Assembly (NCBI GenBank): GCA_002347965.1
Contig: DDYN01000049.1
Location: 1 to 45,841, forward strand
Direction: 5' to 3'
From: UBA2233 sp002347965 [NCBI: Nitrospirae bacterium UBA2233]
Lineage (GTDB): Bacteria > UBA2233
DNA: 45,841 nt
A program made the position numbers and the translations under genes. The notes beneath the pieces were generated by a model that was not told where the DNA came from, did not search any database, and was given only the letters and a program-made list of their open reading frames with translations. Below are positions 23,331 through 31,481 of this stretch, piece by piece. The first letter of the stretch is position 1, and every line of letters begins with the position of its first letter.

Positions 23331-24410
23331 CTAGAAAGAGCCTTGCTTAAGCTGAATCGTGTAGGAGTAGGCATCCCCGATCGGGGCAGGCCTATCGATA
23401 CGGATGTAGTAGGCCCCAGAGTCTAGGTACAAGACGGTCTGGATCTTCTTGCCCCTTACCAGGCAGAAAGAAGAGATAGGGTTCACGGTATCGCCTTCGG
23501 CAAAGATGCTAACCTTGCCCGTTTGACAGGTCCTTGACTCGATCATATCGAGATAGATAGAGTCACTGGGTGTTCCGCTGGTCTCTACGGTTAAATAATA
23601 CGGGATTGTAGCATTGGCTACTTCGAAGCCCGCCGAGGTGAGGTTTATGATGTTAACCCTGTAGTAATCCACATCGTTTGCCTGTTGAAGCCATCCTGTA
23701 TAGCGCGTGCCATCCAGGCCAAGGGAACGTCCTCGCCTCGTGGCGATCTCATCGTTGGGCTCGATGTCGCGTACATTTCCGATGGGCCCTGAACGGACCT
23801 CCAAGGTGTAGGGAAGCTTAGAAAAGCCCGTGATCTGGATGTTGAACGGCGGCGAGACGCGGATCAGGTAGGTCCCCATGTTTAGCCCTACGCTGCGTGA
23901 GGCGCTCTGCCTATCCAGCCTGGCCCCGAAAACGAGCTCGTAGGCCCTTGGAGCCTTTTCCGTCGGCCCATAAAGCGTGACCCGCCAGCCTACGGGAAAG
24001 ACTAAGGCGCTGGATGGGACCTCGAAGGTCTCGTGGCGCAGCGTCAGCGTGAACAACTGCTCTTGTGCACCCAGGTAGACTTGGTAGAGGTCTTGATCGG
24101 TCGCTCCTGAGAGAAGGCCGTGGACGTCGGAGTTGTCTGGAATGGCCTGGGGTTCTAGGTTGTTGGGCTCGATCTCCTCAAGGACGGAGAATGCCGGGGT
24201 TGGCACTTCGGCAGGTGGGGGAGGGGCCAGGGGTCCGCTAACTACCTCGGGTTGAGCGGGTTCGACCACCTGCTCTGTGGCCGATTCTTCGACTGCTTGG
24301 TCTTGTTCTGGGTTTGCGGCCTGTTGCCCTTCTTGGGCATAAGGGGCGCGTAAGCTGCCAAAGCCCGCTAAGACCAAAAAAAAAGCGATGCAAAATATTA
24401 GAGGTTTCAT
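23331..24410 (-). CDS. Exported protein with two PPC-like domains (copy 2)
   Basis: 359 residues. Signal peptide (MKPLIFCIAFFLVLAGFG, cleavage near residue 26), a Pro/Glu/Gln-rich linker to about residue 75, then two pre-peptidase C-terminal (PPC) type beta domains, each opening with an EPN motif: EEIEPNNLEPQ (about 78) with ATDQDLYQV, and RDIEPNDEIA (about 215) with NDVDYYRVNI. Such domains flank secreted peptidases and surface proteins; no peptidase domain is present. It shares FGARLD and a GTYLIRVSP-like stretch with the preceding gene, so the two are tandem paralogues. GGAGTAAGGAATAGCC precedes ATG. Probably periplasmic or surface. Confidence 0.82.
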   Translation of the reverse strand: MKPLIFCIAFFLVLAGFGSLRAPYAQEGQQAANPEQDQAVEESATEQVVEPAQPEVVSGPLAPPPPAEVPTPAFSVLEEIEPNNLEPQAIPDNSDVHGLLSGATDQDLYQVYLGAQEQLFTLTLRHETFEVPSSALVFPVGWRVTLYGPTEKAPRAYELVFGARLDRQSASRSVGLNMGTYLIRVSPPFNIQITGFSKLPYTLEVRSGPIGNVRDIEPNDEIATRRGRSLGLDGTRYTGWLQQANDVDYYRVNIINLTSAGFEVANATIPYYLTVETSGTPSDSIYLDMIESRTCQTGKVSIFAEGDTVNPISSFCLVRGKKIQTVLYLDSGAYYIRIDRPAPIGDAYSYTIQLKQGSF

Positions 24411-24484
24411 GGCTATTCCTTACTCCAAAGAGTAACGCTTAGTCAATACGGCTTAAGAAAGTCTTGATCTATCGCCCATTTTAA

Positions 24485-25504
24485 TCAAGGCTTCCACAAA
24501 GCGATGGAAAAATCATACCCTAGGGAGCTGTAGGCGGAAGGATCGGGCGGGTGGATGCTCAATACGTACTCACCCGGGTTAAGGAGCAGCACCCTCTCTA
24601 GAGAGTCGACGTTTCCAGGGGCGCAAAGGCTCTCTAGGGCCGACAGGCCCTCCCCTTGCACGTAGGAGAGGTCAATCTGCCAGGAGCAGCCCGCTCTAGC
24701 GTCTAACTCGTGAGAAAAGCTCAATTTCAGGTAGCCTGGCTGATCAACCCTAAATCTATAAAAATCTTTATCCGAGCTGCCCGTAAGGCTGCCTGCGATC
24801 TCGTTTCCTATCATGATACGCTGGGCCGAGGCAAGCGTGTTGTTGGGCTCGATCTCGCGGCGGTCTGGGCTTGCCGGTTCCATCGAAATGCCGATCTCGT
24901 AGGGTAGATCGCTCCACAGTTGGTTTCGAACCCACGGTAAGTCCAGTATTGGTCCAACCTCTATGACATAAACACCCGGTTTCAGGCCTATCGTTCTTTG
25001 CTGAGGGGCATGGGTATCAACACGGGCCCCGAAGAAGAAATCGACCTTATCTATGGCATCGTATGGGCTGGGGGCAGAATAAAGCGAGACCCGAAACCGC
25101 CATGGAAACCCTTGGGTGTTGCCGAAGAAAATGCCTACCAGCCCTTCTATGGCCTGCTCCATGCCGACATCAGAGGGTGCTGAGGGTTCGGCCTCCTCCA
25201 CCGTAGGAACCTCGGGCGGAGCTGGCTTCGAAGCCTCGGTAGGGCCATCCGTAAGAGAGGGGGCTTGGGCAAGGACCTTAAACGAGAGGGTGACGAGAGA
25301 TTCCCTTGCGACGCTGAAGATAAAGACGTCCTTGTCCGATGGGCCTGCCATGGCTGCTTGGATGGCCTGGCCAGCCTTTAGGGGGTTGGCTCTTTGAAAG
25401 GAGTCGTTTGACTCGATTTCAGGCTCGGCTCCGAAGGCTAAAAAGGGCACGGCAAGGCCAAAAAAAACAACGATTACTAGGCGGAAAAACATAGCCCTTG
25501 GCAT
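24485..25504 (-). CDS. Exported protein with two PPC-like domains (copy 1)
   Basis: 339 residues, first gene of the PPC/small-protein operon. Signal peptide (FFRLVIVVFFGLAVPFLAFG, cleavage after GA). First domain: EPEIESNDSFQRAN and PSDKDVFIFSV; then an acidic Pro-rich linker (about 85-112) and a hydrophobic VGIFFG; second domain: RREIEPNNTLASAQ (about 216) and SSDKDFYRF. The EPN...DxDxY/F pattern is typical of bacterial PPC domains. A clear promoter (TTGACA/TAGAAT) lies 48-77 bases upstream of the start. Role unknown; a carrier or scaffold for the small proteins that follow is an inference. Confidence 0.82.
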   Translation of the reverse strand: MPRAMFFRLVIVVFFGLAVPFLAFGAEPEIESNDSFQRANPLKAGQAIQAAMAGPSDKDVFIFSVARESLVTLSFKVLAQAPSLTDGPTEASKPAPPEVPTVEEAEPSAPSDVGMEQAIEGLVGIFFGNTQGFPWRFRVSLYSAPSPYDAIDKVDFFFGARVDTHAPQQRTIGLKPGVYVIEVGPILDLPWVRNQLWSDLPYEIGISMEPASPDRREIEPNNTLASAQRIMIGNEIAGSLTGSSDKDFYRFRVDQPGYLKLSFSHELDARAGCSWQIDLSYVQGEGLSALESLCAPGNVDSLERVLLLNPGEYVLSIHPPDPSAYSSLGYDFSIALWKP

Positions 25505-25551
25505 TCCCTTTCCCTTAGCCCTTTCTGCTTGTGCCCCAGTATGACGAGCCT

Positions 25552-25581
25552 ATTCTAGGCCGAAAAATGGATCGGTGTCAA
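25552..25581 (-). promoter_or_regulatory. Sigma-70 promoter of the PPC/small-protein operon
   Basis: On the minus strand TTGACA (25576-25581), 18-base spacer, TAGAAT (25552-25557), followed by the PPC gene start at 25504. The -35 is a perfect consensus, suggesting good constitutive expression of the operon. Confidence 0.7.
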
Positions 25582-25614
25582 CCAAGCGTAGTGGGGGTGC
25601 GTCTTAAGTAAGGC

Positions 25615-26610
25615 CTACCAGCGCAGGATTCCCGCTCCCCAGGTAAACCCGGCCCCGAAGGCGACAAGCACGACCAAATCTCCCTCGGCAAACAGGCCCT
25701 CGTCCCTGGCCTCTTTGAGCGCGATCGGGATGGAGGCGGCCGTCGTGTTGCCGTAACGCTGGATGTTGTGGAAGAACTTTTCTTCTGGCAGATTGAGGGA
25801 GGCGGCGACGAACTGGTTGATTCGTAGATTGGCCTGGTGGGGGATGACCACCTTGATCTCGTTTAAATCAACCCCGGCAGATTGCAGGGCCTCTTGGATG
25901 ACCTCTGGCATTCGGGTAACGGCAACACGAAAGACCTCTCGTCCGACCATTTTGGGAAACTGCCGCCCCTCGTCGAGGGATTTATGGGTGATGTAGGGTT
26001 TTTTGGAGATGTTAAAGATCTCTAGCATCAAGATATCGGCAAAATTCCCGTCGGCGTGCAGGTGCATCGTGAGCAGACCGCGGTTTTGGTCGTCGGAAGC
26101 GCCGATGATGGCCGCGCCGGCCCCGTCGCCGAACAATACGGCCACGTCCCGCCCTTCGTTCGTAAAATTGAGCGCGCTCGAATGGACCTCTGCGCCCACG
26201 AGCAGGATGCGTTTGTACATGCCCGCCTTAATAAGGGCGTCAGCTATCTGAAGCCCGTAGAGAAACCCCGTACACTGCTGCCGAATGTCCAGGCATGGAA
26301 TGCCGGGAATCCCGAGTTTTTTTTGCAGGTAGCAGGCGGTTCCTGGGAAGTGGACGTCTGGCGAAAGCGTGGCCAGAATGATGAAATCAATCTCGTCAAG
26401 CCTTACGTTGGCGTCCTTGAGGGCATCTTTTGTGGCTTCAAGGGCCAAATCCGAGCAAAAAACGCCCTCTTCGGCGTACCGGCGCTCACGGATGCCCGTG
26501 CGCTGGTTGATCCACTCGTCTGAGGTGTCGAACATCTTGGCCAAATCGTCGTTTGTCACCCGTCTTGGGGGAAGATAGACCCCAAGACCGAGGATTCGTG
26601 AACGTTGCAT
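25615..26610 (-). CDS. fabH: 3-oxoacyl-ACP synthase III
   Basis: 331 residues. Condenses acetyl-CoA (or a branched acyl-CoA) with malonyl-ACP to start fatty acid synthesis. Catalytic Cys113 in IRQQCTGFLYGLQ, His in VIPHQANLRIN (about 255), Asn in RYGNTTAASIP (about 285), and the substrate region TSDEWINQRTGIRER near the N-terminus are all present. C-terminal FGAGFTWGAGILRW is typical. It is not beside other fab genes. Its own promoter is at 26652-26680. Confidence 0.93.
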   Translation of the reverse strand: MQRSRILGLGVYLPPRRVTNDDLAKMFDTSDEWINQRTGIRERRYAEEGVFCSDLALEATKDALKDANVRLDEIDFIILATLSPDVHFPGTACYLQKKLGIPGIPCLDIRQQCTGFLYGLQIADALIKAGMYKRILLVGAEVHSSALNFTNEGRDVAVLFGDGAGAAIIGASDDQNRGLLTMHLHADGNFADILMLEIFNISKKPYITHKSLDEGRQFPKMVGREVFRVAVTRMPEVIQEALQSAGVDLNEIKVVIPHQANLRINQFVAASLNLPEEKFFHNIQRYGNTTAASIPIALKEARDEGLFAEGDLVVLVAFGAGFTWGAGILRW

Positions 26611-26651
26611 GGCATGCTCCCTTGGTTGTCCTTCGATCGTGAAGTTTTCCC

Positions 26652-26680
26652 AAGCTAGCCCCTTTTCAGCCTGCTGTCAA
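26652..26680 (-). promoter_or_regulatory. Sigma-70 promoter of fabH
   Basis: On the minus strand TTGACA (26675-26680), 17-base spacer, TAGCTT (26652-26657), about 42 bases before the fabH start. Perfect -35 and acceptable -10. Confidence 0.65.
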
Positions 26681-26702
26681 GACCCTGTATAGGGCCAAAG
26701 CT

Positions 26703-26730
26703 TTACATACAGGCAAATTTTTTCTAACAT
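26703..26730 (+). promoter_or_regulatory. Possible promoter of the EF-G-like gene
   Basis: TTACAT (26703-26708), 16-base AT-rich spacer, TAACAT (26725-26730), 56 bases before the start codon. It is divergent from the fabH promoter in the same intergenic region. Hexamers are imperfect. Confidence 0.4.
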
Positions 26731-26785
26731 AATTTCTATTCGAAGGCGCGTCCGAAGAATAACCCAACCCAAGGGAGCCTGAGGC

Positions 26786-28795
26786 ATGGGGCGTAAAGGT
26801 TTACAGGTTACACGGAACATTGCGTTGATCGGCCATGAAGGGTCCGGAGAAACGACGCTTACGGAAGCCATCCTGTATACGGCAGGAGTTACGGCGAGGG
26901 TAGGGCGCGTTTCGGAAAAGACGACGCTGAGCGACTTTGAGCCCGAAGAAAAAGAGCAGGGAAAATCTCTCAGGGCGTCGGTTCTGTCCTTTGAGTACGA
27001 AAAGATCGCCATGACCCTTTTGGATACGCCTGGCTCTCAGGACTTCCTTACGGATGCCCTTTTTGCCGTCAGGGGGGCCGATGCAGCCGTCCTTTGCGTG
27101 GATGCCAGGGGCGGCATTAAGGTCAACGCACGCAGAATGTGGGCGGAGGCAAGCAAGCTTGGCCTACCCACAGCCGTCGCTGTAACTCATGTGGACGAGC
27201 TCGACACGGATTTCTTCCGTACGCTCGAAGAACTCCAGAACGCCTTCGGCCAGGGCGTTCTTCCTTTGGCCGTTCCCATTGGGGACAATGGCCGGCCGGA
27301 TGCGATTGCAACACTCTTCGAGCCCAAAGGCGAAGAACCCCTCGCCCCGTACTTCGAGGCGATTACCGAGCGGGTTGTCGAGGTGGATGACGAGGCGCTA
27401 GAAGCCTACTTAGAATCGGGCAAGCTCGAGCCTGAGCGCTTCAAGGCCCTCCTTAGGGAGGCGTTCCTTAAGCGTCACATTTTTCCCGTATTCGCCCTTG
27501 CCACCCCGAAGCGGGCGGGCGTAAAGGAGCTACTGGAGTTTTTAAGGGACTTTGGCCCATCCCAAGAAGAGGCGATCCGAGGAGAGCGCCTTCAAGCCCT
27601 TGGCGACACCCAGGCGTTCGTTGGGTATGTCATTAAGAGTGTGGCCGACGAGTTCTTGGCTCGAATAAGCTACGTACGCGTGCTTTCAGGGACGCTTTCT
27701 CAGGGGATGCAGGTGATCAACCAAAGGAGCGGCAAGATCGAGAAGGTGGGTGCCGTGTACCGAGTGCTTGGGGCAGATTTAAAACCCGTGGAAGAGGCCG
27801 AGGCGGGCGACATCGTCGCCGTGACAAAAATCGAGGATGTTAGGCCCGGCGATACGCTTACCGACCCAAAGGTCGAGGTTGTTCTTCCGGAGCCCGAGTT
27901 TCCCAAGCCCATGGTTTCGATCGCCGTGCGTGCCAGGACTCACGGGGACGAGCAAAAGCTCGTTTTCGCAATGCGCGAGCTAGAGCACGACGACCGGGCC
28001 TTCTCGTTCCGTATGGACGCTCAAACGGGCGATTTCGTCATACAGGGGGTGTCCGACCTTCACCTGCAGCATGCCCTTCGAGTATTAAAACGTCGTCGTA
28101 AAATTGAGCTAGAGACCTTTCCTCCAAGAATTCCCTACAAAGAGACGGTCACGAAGGCCGCGATCGGGGTAGAGTACACCCATAAGAAGCAAACCGGCGG
28201 GGCGGGCCAGTATGGCAAGGTCGTAATTAATTTGGAGCCGTTGGAGCGCGGCAAGAGTTACGAGTTCGTGGATAAAATCGTGGGCGGGGCGATCGACCAG
28301 TCGTTTCGTCCTAGCGTGGACAAGGGCGTCCAGGCGAAGATGCAAGAGGGCGTGATCGCGGGTTATCCCGTCGTGGATGTCCGGGTGACGCTCGTGGATG
28401 GAAAGACCCATCCGGTGGACTCAAAAGACATAGCCTTCCAAATTGCGGGCCGCGAAGCCTTTAAGAGGGCGTTTTTAATGGCCGACCCTGTCCTTCTGGA
28501 GCCGGTCGTAAAGCTGGATGTTGCCGTGCCGGAGACGGCCATCGGGGCCGTGATTGGCGACCTGAATACCAGGAGAGGGAGGGTCATCTCGAGCGAAAGC
28601 TCGGATGGCATGGCCGTTGTTCATGCGCTTGCCCCGCTTGCCGAGATACCCCGCTACCAAGCCGAACTTACCGCGTTAACGGGCGGGGAGGGGAGCTTCG
28701 TGATGGCCTTCGATCACTACGAGGTTGTTCCGGCAAGCCTTCAGAAGGCCATTGCCTCGGAGCACGCGAACCATCCGCAGGCGGCAGCTCATTAA
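26786..28795 (+). CDS. EF-G-like translational GTPase with altered P-loop
   Basis: 669 residues, shorter than canonical EF-G (about 690-700). Domain order G (about 8-270), II, III, IV (with the GGAGQYGKVVINLEP stretch, about 470), V. It fits the EF-G2-like paralogue group. The P-loop reads GHEGSGETTL: the invariant Lys is Glu (codon GAA at 26849-26851). The switch I RGITI motif is missing (EQGKSLRAS), the catalytic His after DTPG is Ser (DTPGSQDF), and the NKxD motif is THVD. So GTP hydrolysis, perhaps GTP binding, is doubtful. It is probably not the main elongation factor. The start follows GGGAGCCTGAGGC. Monocistronic; repeats follow. Confidence 0.88.
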   Translation: MGRKGLQVTRNIALIGHEGSGETTLTEAILYTAGVTARVGRVSEKTTLSDFEPEEKEQGKSLRASVLSFEYEKIAMTLLDTPGSQDFLTDALFAVRGADAAVLCVDARGGIKVNARRMWAEASKLGLPTAVAVTHVDELDTDFFRTLEELQNAFGQGVLPLAVPIGDNGRPDAIATLFEPKGEEPLAPYFEAITERVVEVDDEALEAYLESGKLEPERFKALLREAFLKRHIFPVFALATPKRAGVKELLEFLRDFGPSQEEAIRGERLQALGDTQAFVGYVIKSVADEFLARISYVRVLSGTLSQGMQVINQRSGKIEKVGAVYRVLGADLKPVEEAEAGDIVAVTKIEDVRPGDTLTDPKVEVVLPEPEFPKPMVSIAVRARTHGDEQKLVFAMRELEHDDRAFSFRMDAQTGDFVIQGVSDLHLQHALRVLKRRRKIELETFPPRIPYKETVTKAAIGVEYTHKKQTGGAGQYGKVVINLEPLERGKSYEFVDKIVGGAIDQSFRPSVDKGVQAKMQEGVIAGYPVVDVRVTLVDGKTHPVDSKDIAFQIAGREAFKRAFLMADPVLLEPVVKLDVAVPETAIGAVIGDLNTRRGRVISSESSDGMAVVHALAPLAEIPRYQAELTALTGGEGSFVMAFDHYEVVPASLQKAIASEHANHPQAAAH

Positions 28796-28862
28796 GCAGG
28801 GGGCCATCTAGGCGCGTACGATTCTGCTGCTGCTTAGATAGCCTGGGCGAAAAGGCGAAGCA

Positions 28863-28898
28863 CTGCAAACGCGGGACGTGTTTGTCCCGCCTATCGGG
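28863..28898. repeat. Palindromic repeat, copy after the EF-G-like gene
   Basis: CTGCAAACGCGGGAC, GTGTTT, GTCCCGCCTATCGGG: perfect arms GCGGGAC/GTCCCGC, and a CTATCGGG edge that is the reverse complement of the CGATAG edge elsewhere. It is identical to 28973-29008 except for one base. Confidence 0.85.
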
Positions 28899-28925
28899 AG
28901 GGGGTAAACGGCGAACGATCAACGA

Positions 28926-28951
28926 GATAGCCGGGGCTTTCCAGCCCCGGC
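28926..28951. repeat. GATAGCC hairpin repeat
   Basis: GATAGCCGGGGC, TTTCCA, GCCCCGGC: an 8-bp perfect stem with the same GATAGCC edge as the other repeats but a different arm. It is similar to the inner hairpin of the 118-bp repeats. Confidence 0.75.
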
Positions 28952-28972
28952 GTAAAGGTAACGCCATGCAAA

Positions 28973-29008
28973 CTGCAAAAGCGGGACGTGTTTGTCCCGC
29001 CTATCGGG
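28973..29008. repeat. Palindromic repeat, second copy
   Basis: 35 of 36 bases match 28863-28898, in the same orientation, 110 bases apart. Same arms and same CTATCGGG edge. Confidence 0.85.
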
Positions 29009-29012
29009 TGTT

Positions 29013-29036
29013 GGGACGGGCCATGTCCCGCCTATA
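29013..29036. repeat. Repeat overlapping the acetolactate synthase stop
   Basis: GGGACGGGCCATGTCCC followed by GCCTATA. Read on the minus strand, the TATAGGCGGGACAT edge supplies the TAG stop of the acetolactate synthase gene. Confidence 0.7.
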
Positions 29037-30675
29037 TAGGGCAGATCAACTGGCCTAGCGTTTCAGTCAGCGCGAGGTTTTCGTGTAAATCGACAGGACA
29101 GTCGATCACTGCAATGCCGTCGTAGTCCAACGCCTCGTGGAGTGCGGGCAAAAGCTCGGAGGCCGCCTGGATCCGAAAGCCTCGTGCCCCGAACCCTTCG
29201 GCGATCTTGGGGTAATCCACGTCGTTCCAGCCGACAGCCGTTGCCCGACCGTAGCGCTGCATCTGCTTCCAGTGGATAAGCCCGTATGTCTTGTCGGTCA
29301 AGACGAGGGCGACCAGCTGGATGTTTAGCCGCACGGCCGTTTCAAGCTCCTGGAGGTTCATTAAAAAGCCGCCGTCGCCCGAAAAGGCCACGACGCGGCG
29401 ATCTGGAAGCACGAGCTTGGCCGCTATGGCGCCGGGCAGCGAGATGCCCATGGCCGCGAACCCGTTCGATATGATGCAGGTGTTGGGCTCGAAGCATGGG
29501 AATAGCCGTGCGATCCATATCTTGTGCGCGCCGACGTCCGAGACGACTACGTCGGAAGGGTTTAGCGCCCTACGCAGGTCGGCGATGATCTTTTGGGGTT
29601 TAAGGGGGAAGCTGGAATCTTGCCCGTACTCGGCCAACTGCGAGGCGATAAACTCTTTTAACGCGCCAACTTCGGGCCTTTGCGCCCTTGGGGTACCAAG
29701 CTCGGCCAGATACTCGAGGCTTGTTCGGATGTCGCCCAGAATCTCGACCTCGGGGGTGTAGGCAGAGTCTACTTCGGCCGGGGTCTCGGCAATGTGAATA
29801 ACGCTTTTGTCTTTATTCGGGTTCCAGAAGTTGGGGGGGTACTCGACCATGTCGTAGCCTGCGGCCACGACGAGGTCAGCCCTATCAAACCCGCAAGAGA
29901 TGTAATCGCGCGCCTGAAGGCCGCATGACATGAGCGATAGGGGGTGGTCGTAAGGAACGACTCCTTTCCCCATGAACGTGTTCGTCACAGGAATCTGGAG
30001 CTTCTCGGCAAACGCGACGAGCGCCCTAGAGGCGCGCGACCTCACTACGCCGTTGCCAGCCAAGACAATCGGGAATTTGGCCTTTCCGATCATCTCGAGC
30101 GCCTTTTTGAGCGTGGCCTCCCTGGGCTCCGGCTTTTCGCTCGATGTCGGATGGTGCGTCAAAGGCAGGACATTGGTCGGCTGGTCGGCGATGTCTTCCG
30201 GGATGTCGATGTGGCAGGGGCCCGGGATTTCCGTCTGGGAGACCTTGAACGCCTTTCTCACGACCTCGGCCACGGTATCCGGAAGCCTTAACATCGTGTT
30301 CCATTTGGTGATGGGCTTAAACGTCGAGACGATGTCCAAGTACTGGTGGGATTCCTTGTGCATTCTATCGAGCGATACCTGCCCGGTGAGGGCGACGAGC
30401 GGTGCCTTGTCTAAAAACGCATCGGCCACGCCCGTCATCAGGTTTGTGGCACCCGGGCCGAGTGTCGAGAGGCATACCCCAGCCCGTTGCGTAAGCCTGC
30501 CTGTAACGTCGGCCATGAACGCCGCCGCTTGCTCGTGATGAACGGCGATAAAGGCGACGTCGGAATCAGAGAGAGCCTCGAGGATGGCCATGTTCTCCTC
30601 GCCAGGAAGCCCAAAAACGCAGCGGACTCCTTCCTGCTCGAGGCATTGGACAAGCGCTTGGGCGACGTTTGACAT
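29032..30675 (-). CDS. alsS: Acetolactate synthase, AlsS-like
   Basis: 547 residues. TPP-dependent condensation of two pyruvates to 2-acetolactate. N-terminal VFGLPGEENMAILEAL; the TPP glutamate in AVHHEQAAAFMADVTGR (about 48); metal/TPP motif GDGGFLMNLQELETA (about 435). The AAGYDMVEYPPNFWNP stretch resembles catabolic AlsS enzymes rather than IlvB, and no ilvN regulatory subunit gene is adjacent. It could still serve valine/isoleucine synthesis, since cimA is also here. GGGAGGAAGGG overlaps the start region. The stop codon comes from a repeat. Confidence 0.85.
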   Translation of the reverse strand: MSNVAQALVQCLEQEGVRCVFGLPGEENMAILEALSDSDVAFIAVHHEQAAAFMADVTGRLTQRAGVCLSTLGPGATNLMTGVADAFLDKAPLVALTGQVSLDRMHKESHQYLDIVSTFKPITKWNTMLRLPDTVAEVVRKAFKVSQTEIPGPCHIDIPEDIADQPTNVLPLTHHPTSSEKPEPREATLKKALEMIGKAKFPIVLAGNGVVRSRASRALVAFAEKLQIPVTNTFMGKGVVPYDHPLSLMSCGLQARDYISCGFDRADLVVAAGYDMVEYPPNFWNPNKDKSVIHIAETPAEVDSAYTPEVEILGDIRTSLEYLAELGTPRAQRPEVGALKEFIASQLAEYGQDSSFPLKPQKIIADLRRALNPSDVVVSDVGAHKIWIARLFPCFEPNTCIISNGFAAMGISLPGAIAAKLVLPDRRVVAFSGDGGFLMNLQELETAVRLNIQLVALVLTDKTYGLIHWKQMQRYGRATAVGWNDVDYPKIAEGFGARGFRIQAASELLPALHEALDYDGIAVIDCPVDLHENLALTETLGQLICPI

Positions 30676-30755
30676 CCCTTCCTCCCTTGAAAGCCTTGAA
30701 TGTGAACGCTACCCCTAACTATACCACAGCGGACCGCTTTCTTTAAGGAGAGGGA

Positions 30756-30793
30756 TCATAAGGGCCGGCGCGTTGCACGCTCGGCCCTTATGA
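30756..30793 (-). terminator. 12-bp perfect hairpin between the 43-aa peptide gene and acetolactate synthase
   Basis: TCATAAGGGCCG (30756-30767) pairs with CGGCCCTTATGA (30782-30793) around a 14-base loop. On the plus strand it is followed by seven A; on the minus strand the T-run comes before the stem. It therefore does not fit a simple terminator for the minus transcript, but may limit read-through or process the mRNA. Confidence 0.45.
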
Positions 30794-30805
30794 AAAAAAC
30801 GCTGC

Positions 30806-30937
30806 CTAGGCGGGAGTTGCCGGGGCCGCGGGCGGTTTTGATTGGCCTTCCGGCTTGCCCATAAGCAGCGTGATCGTCATGTCTGTGGCCAAGCTTGCCC
30901 CTTTTCGCGTGCGCTTGGTGAGCCTTACTTCTTTCAT
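30806..30937 (-). CDS. 43-aa peptide with the KG-motif leader
   Basis: 43 residues, starting MKEVRLTKRTRKGASLATD and ending in a Lys/Pro/Ala tail (KPPAAPATPA). The Shine-Dalgarno AAAGGAGGTG is nearly perfect, so strong translation is likely. KRTRKGASLA matches KRTKRGPSMA of the 4.8-kb protein and VKGATLA of the 4.4-kb protein. The middle is a short apolar run (MTITLLMG). The AT-rich upstream region (30960-31030) may hold its promoter; no clean hexamers. Not a branched-chain attenuator peptide (no Leu/Ile/Val run). Unrecognised. Confidence 0.65.
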   Translation of the reverse strand: MKEVRLTKRTRKGASLATDMTITLLMGKPEGQSKPPAAPATPA

Positions 30938-31104
30938 GGCACCTCCTTTATAAGGTTGTTACGTTTAAGAAACAGGCTGAAAATAACGTTTAGCACATAG
31001 ATATATAAAAAGCAAGCCTTTTTTATTAGGGCTGAGCTATAAGGACTCTATGGCTATGCGGCACTCATTAAAACGTTATGCGATGCCGAAAACGAGCATG
31101 TCGA

Positions 31105-31450
31105 CAATTCTTGCCATACGGCAGCGTAGCGTTGAACCCCAGGAAACCCGGCCGCGAGAGCAAAAAGGGTCTATTGTCGGGCGTGAGCCGTTGAATCCCT
31201 TCATAGCTTGCCTTGGCCGTCAGCATTCCGTAGGCGCTGTGCAGCGTTGCGTGCGGGCTGTAATGGCCGTTGTCGTAGAACACGACACCAGGAGGGAAGG
31301 TCTTGCGGGCGTTATCGAACGTACGGGGGTCAAAGACGCCAGGCTCGTTCATGTCATTCCAGAACCCGTCCATTCCTGCCTCGACGAGCGGCTAAACGCG
31401 TTTTTCACCTCGGCGGTTTCAACGACCAAGGGCAAAAAGCCTAGCATGAC
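31105..31450 (-). pseudogene. Glycoside hydrolase family 31 fragment (decayed)
   Basis: The minus-strand frame contains GFWNDMNEPGVFD, the GH31 catalytic nucleophile signature, followed by VFYDNGHYSPHATLHSAYGML and RPFLLSRPGFLG, all typical of alpha-glucosidases. The match is broken on both sides. Upstream, PLVEAGM is in frame with the motif only after a stop, while ETAEVKNAF is in another frame. Downstream, the expected QRYAAVW appears one frame off after PGFLG. At least two frameshifts and loss of more than 80% of a normal 700-aa enzyme mark this as a remnant. Boundaries are approximate. Confidence 0.8.
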
Positions 31451-31481
31451 GCTACCTGAAATCGAAAGCGTCTGGGGTAAG

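Noticed and set aside
30676-30937. Attenuation leader peptide for acetolactate synthase
   Set aside because: The peptide has no run of Leu, Ile or Val codons and the downstream hairpin lacks the terminator/antiterminator arrangement.
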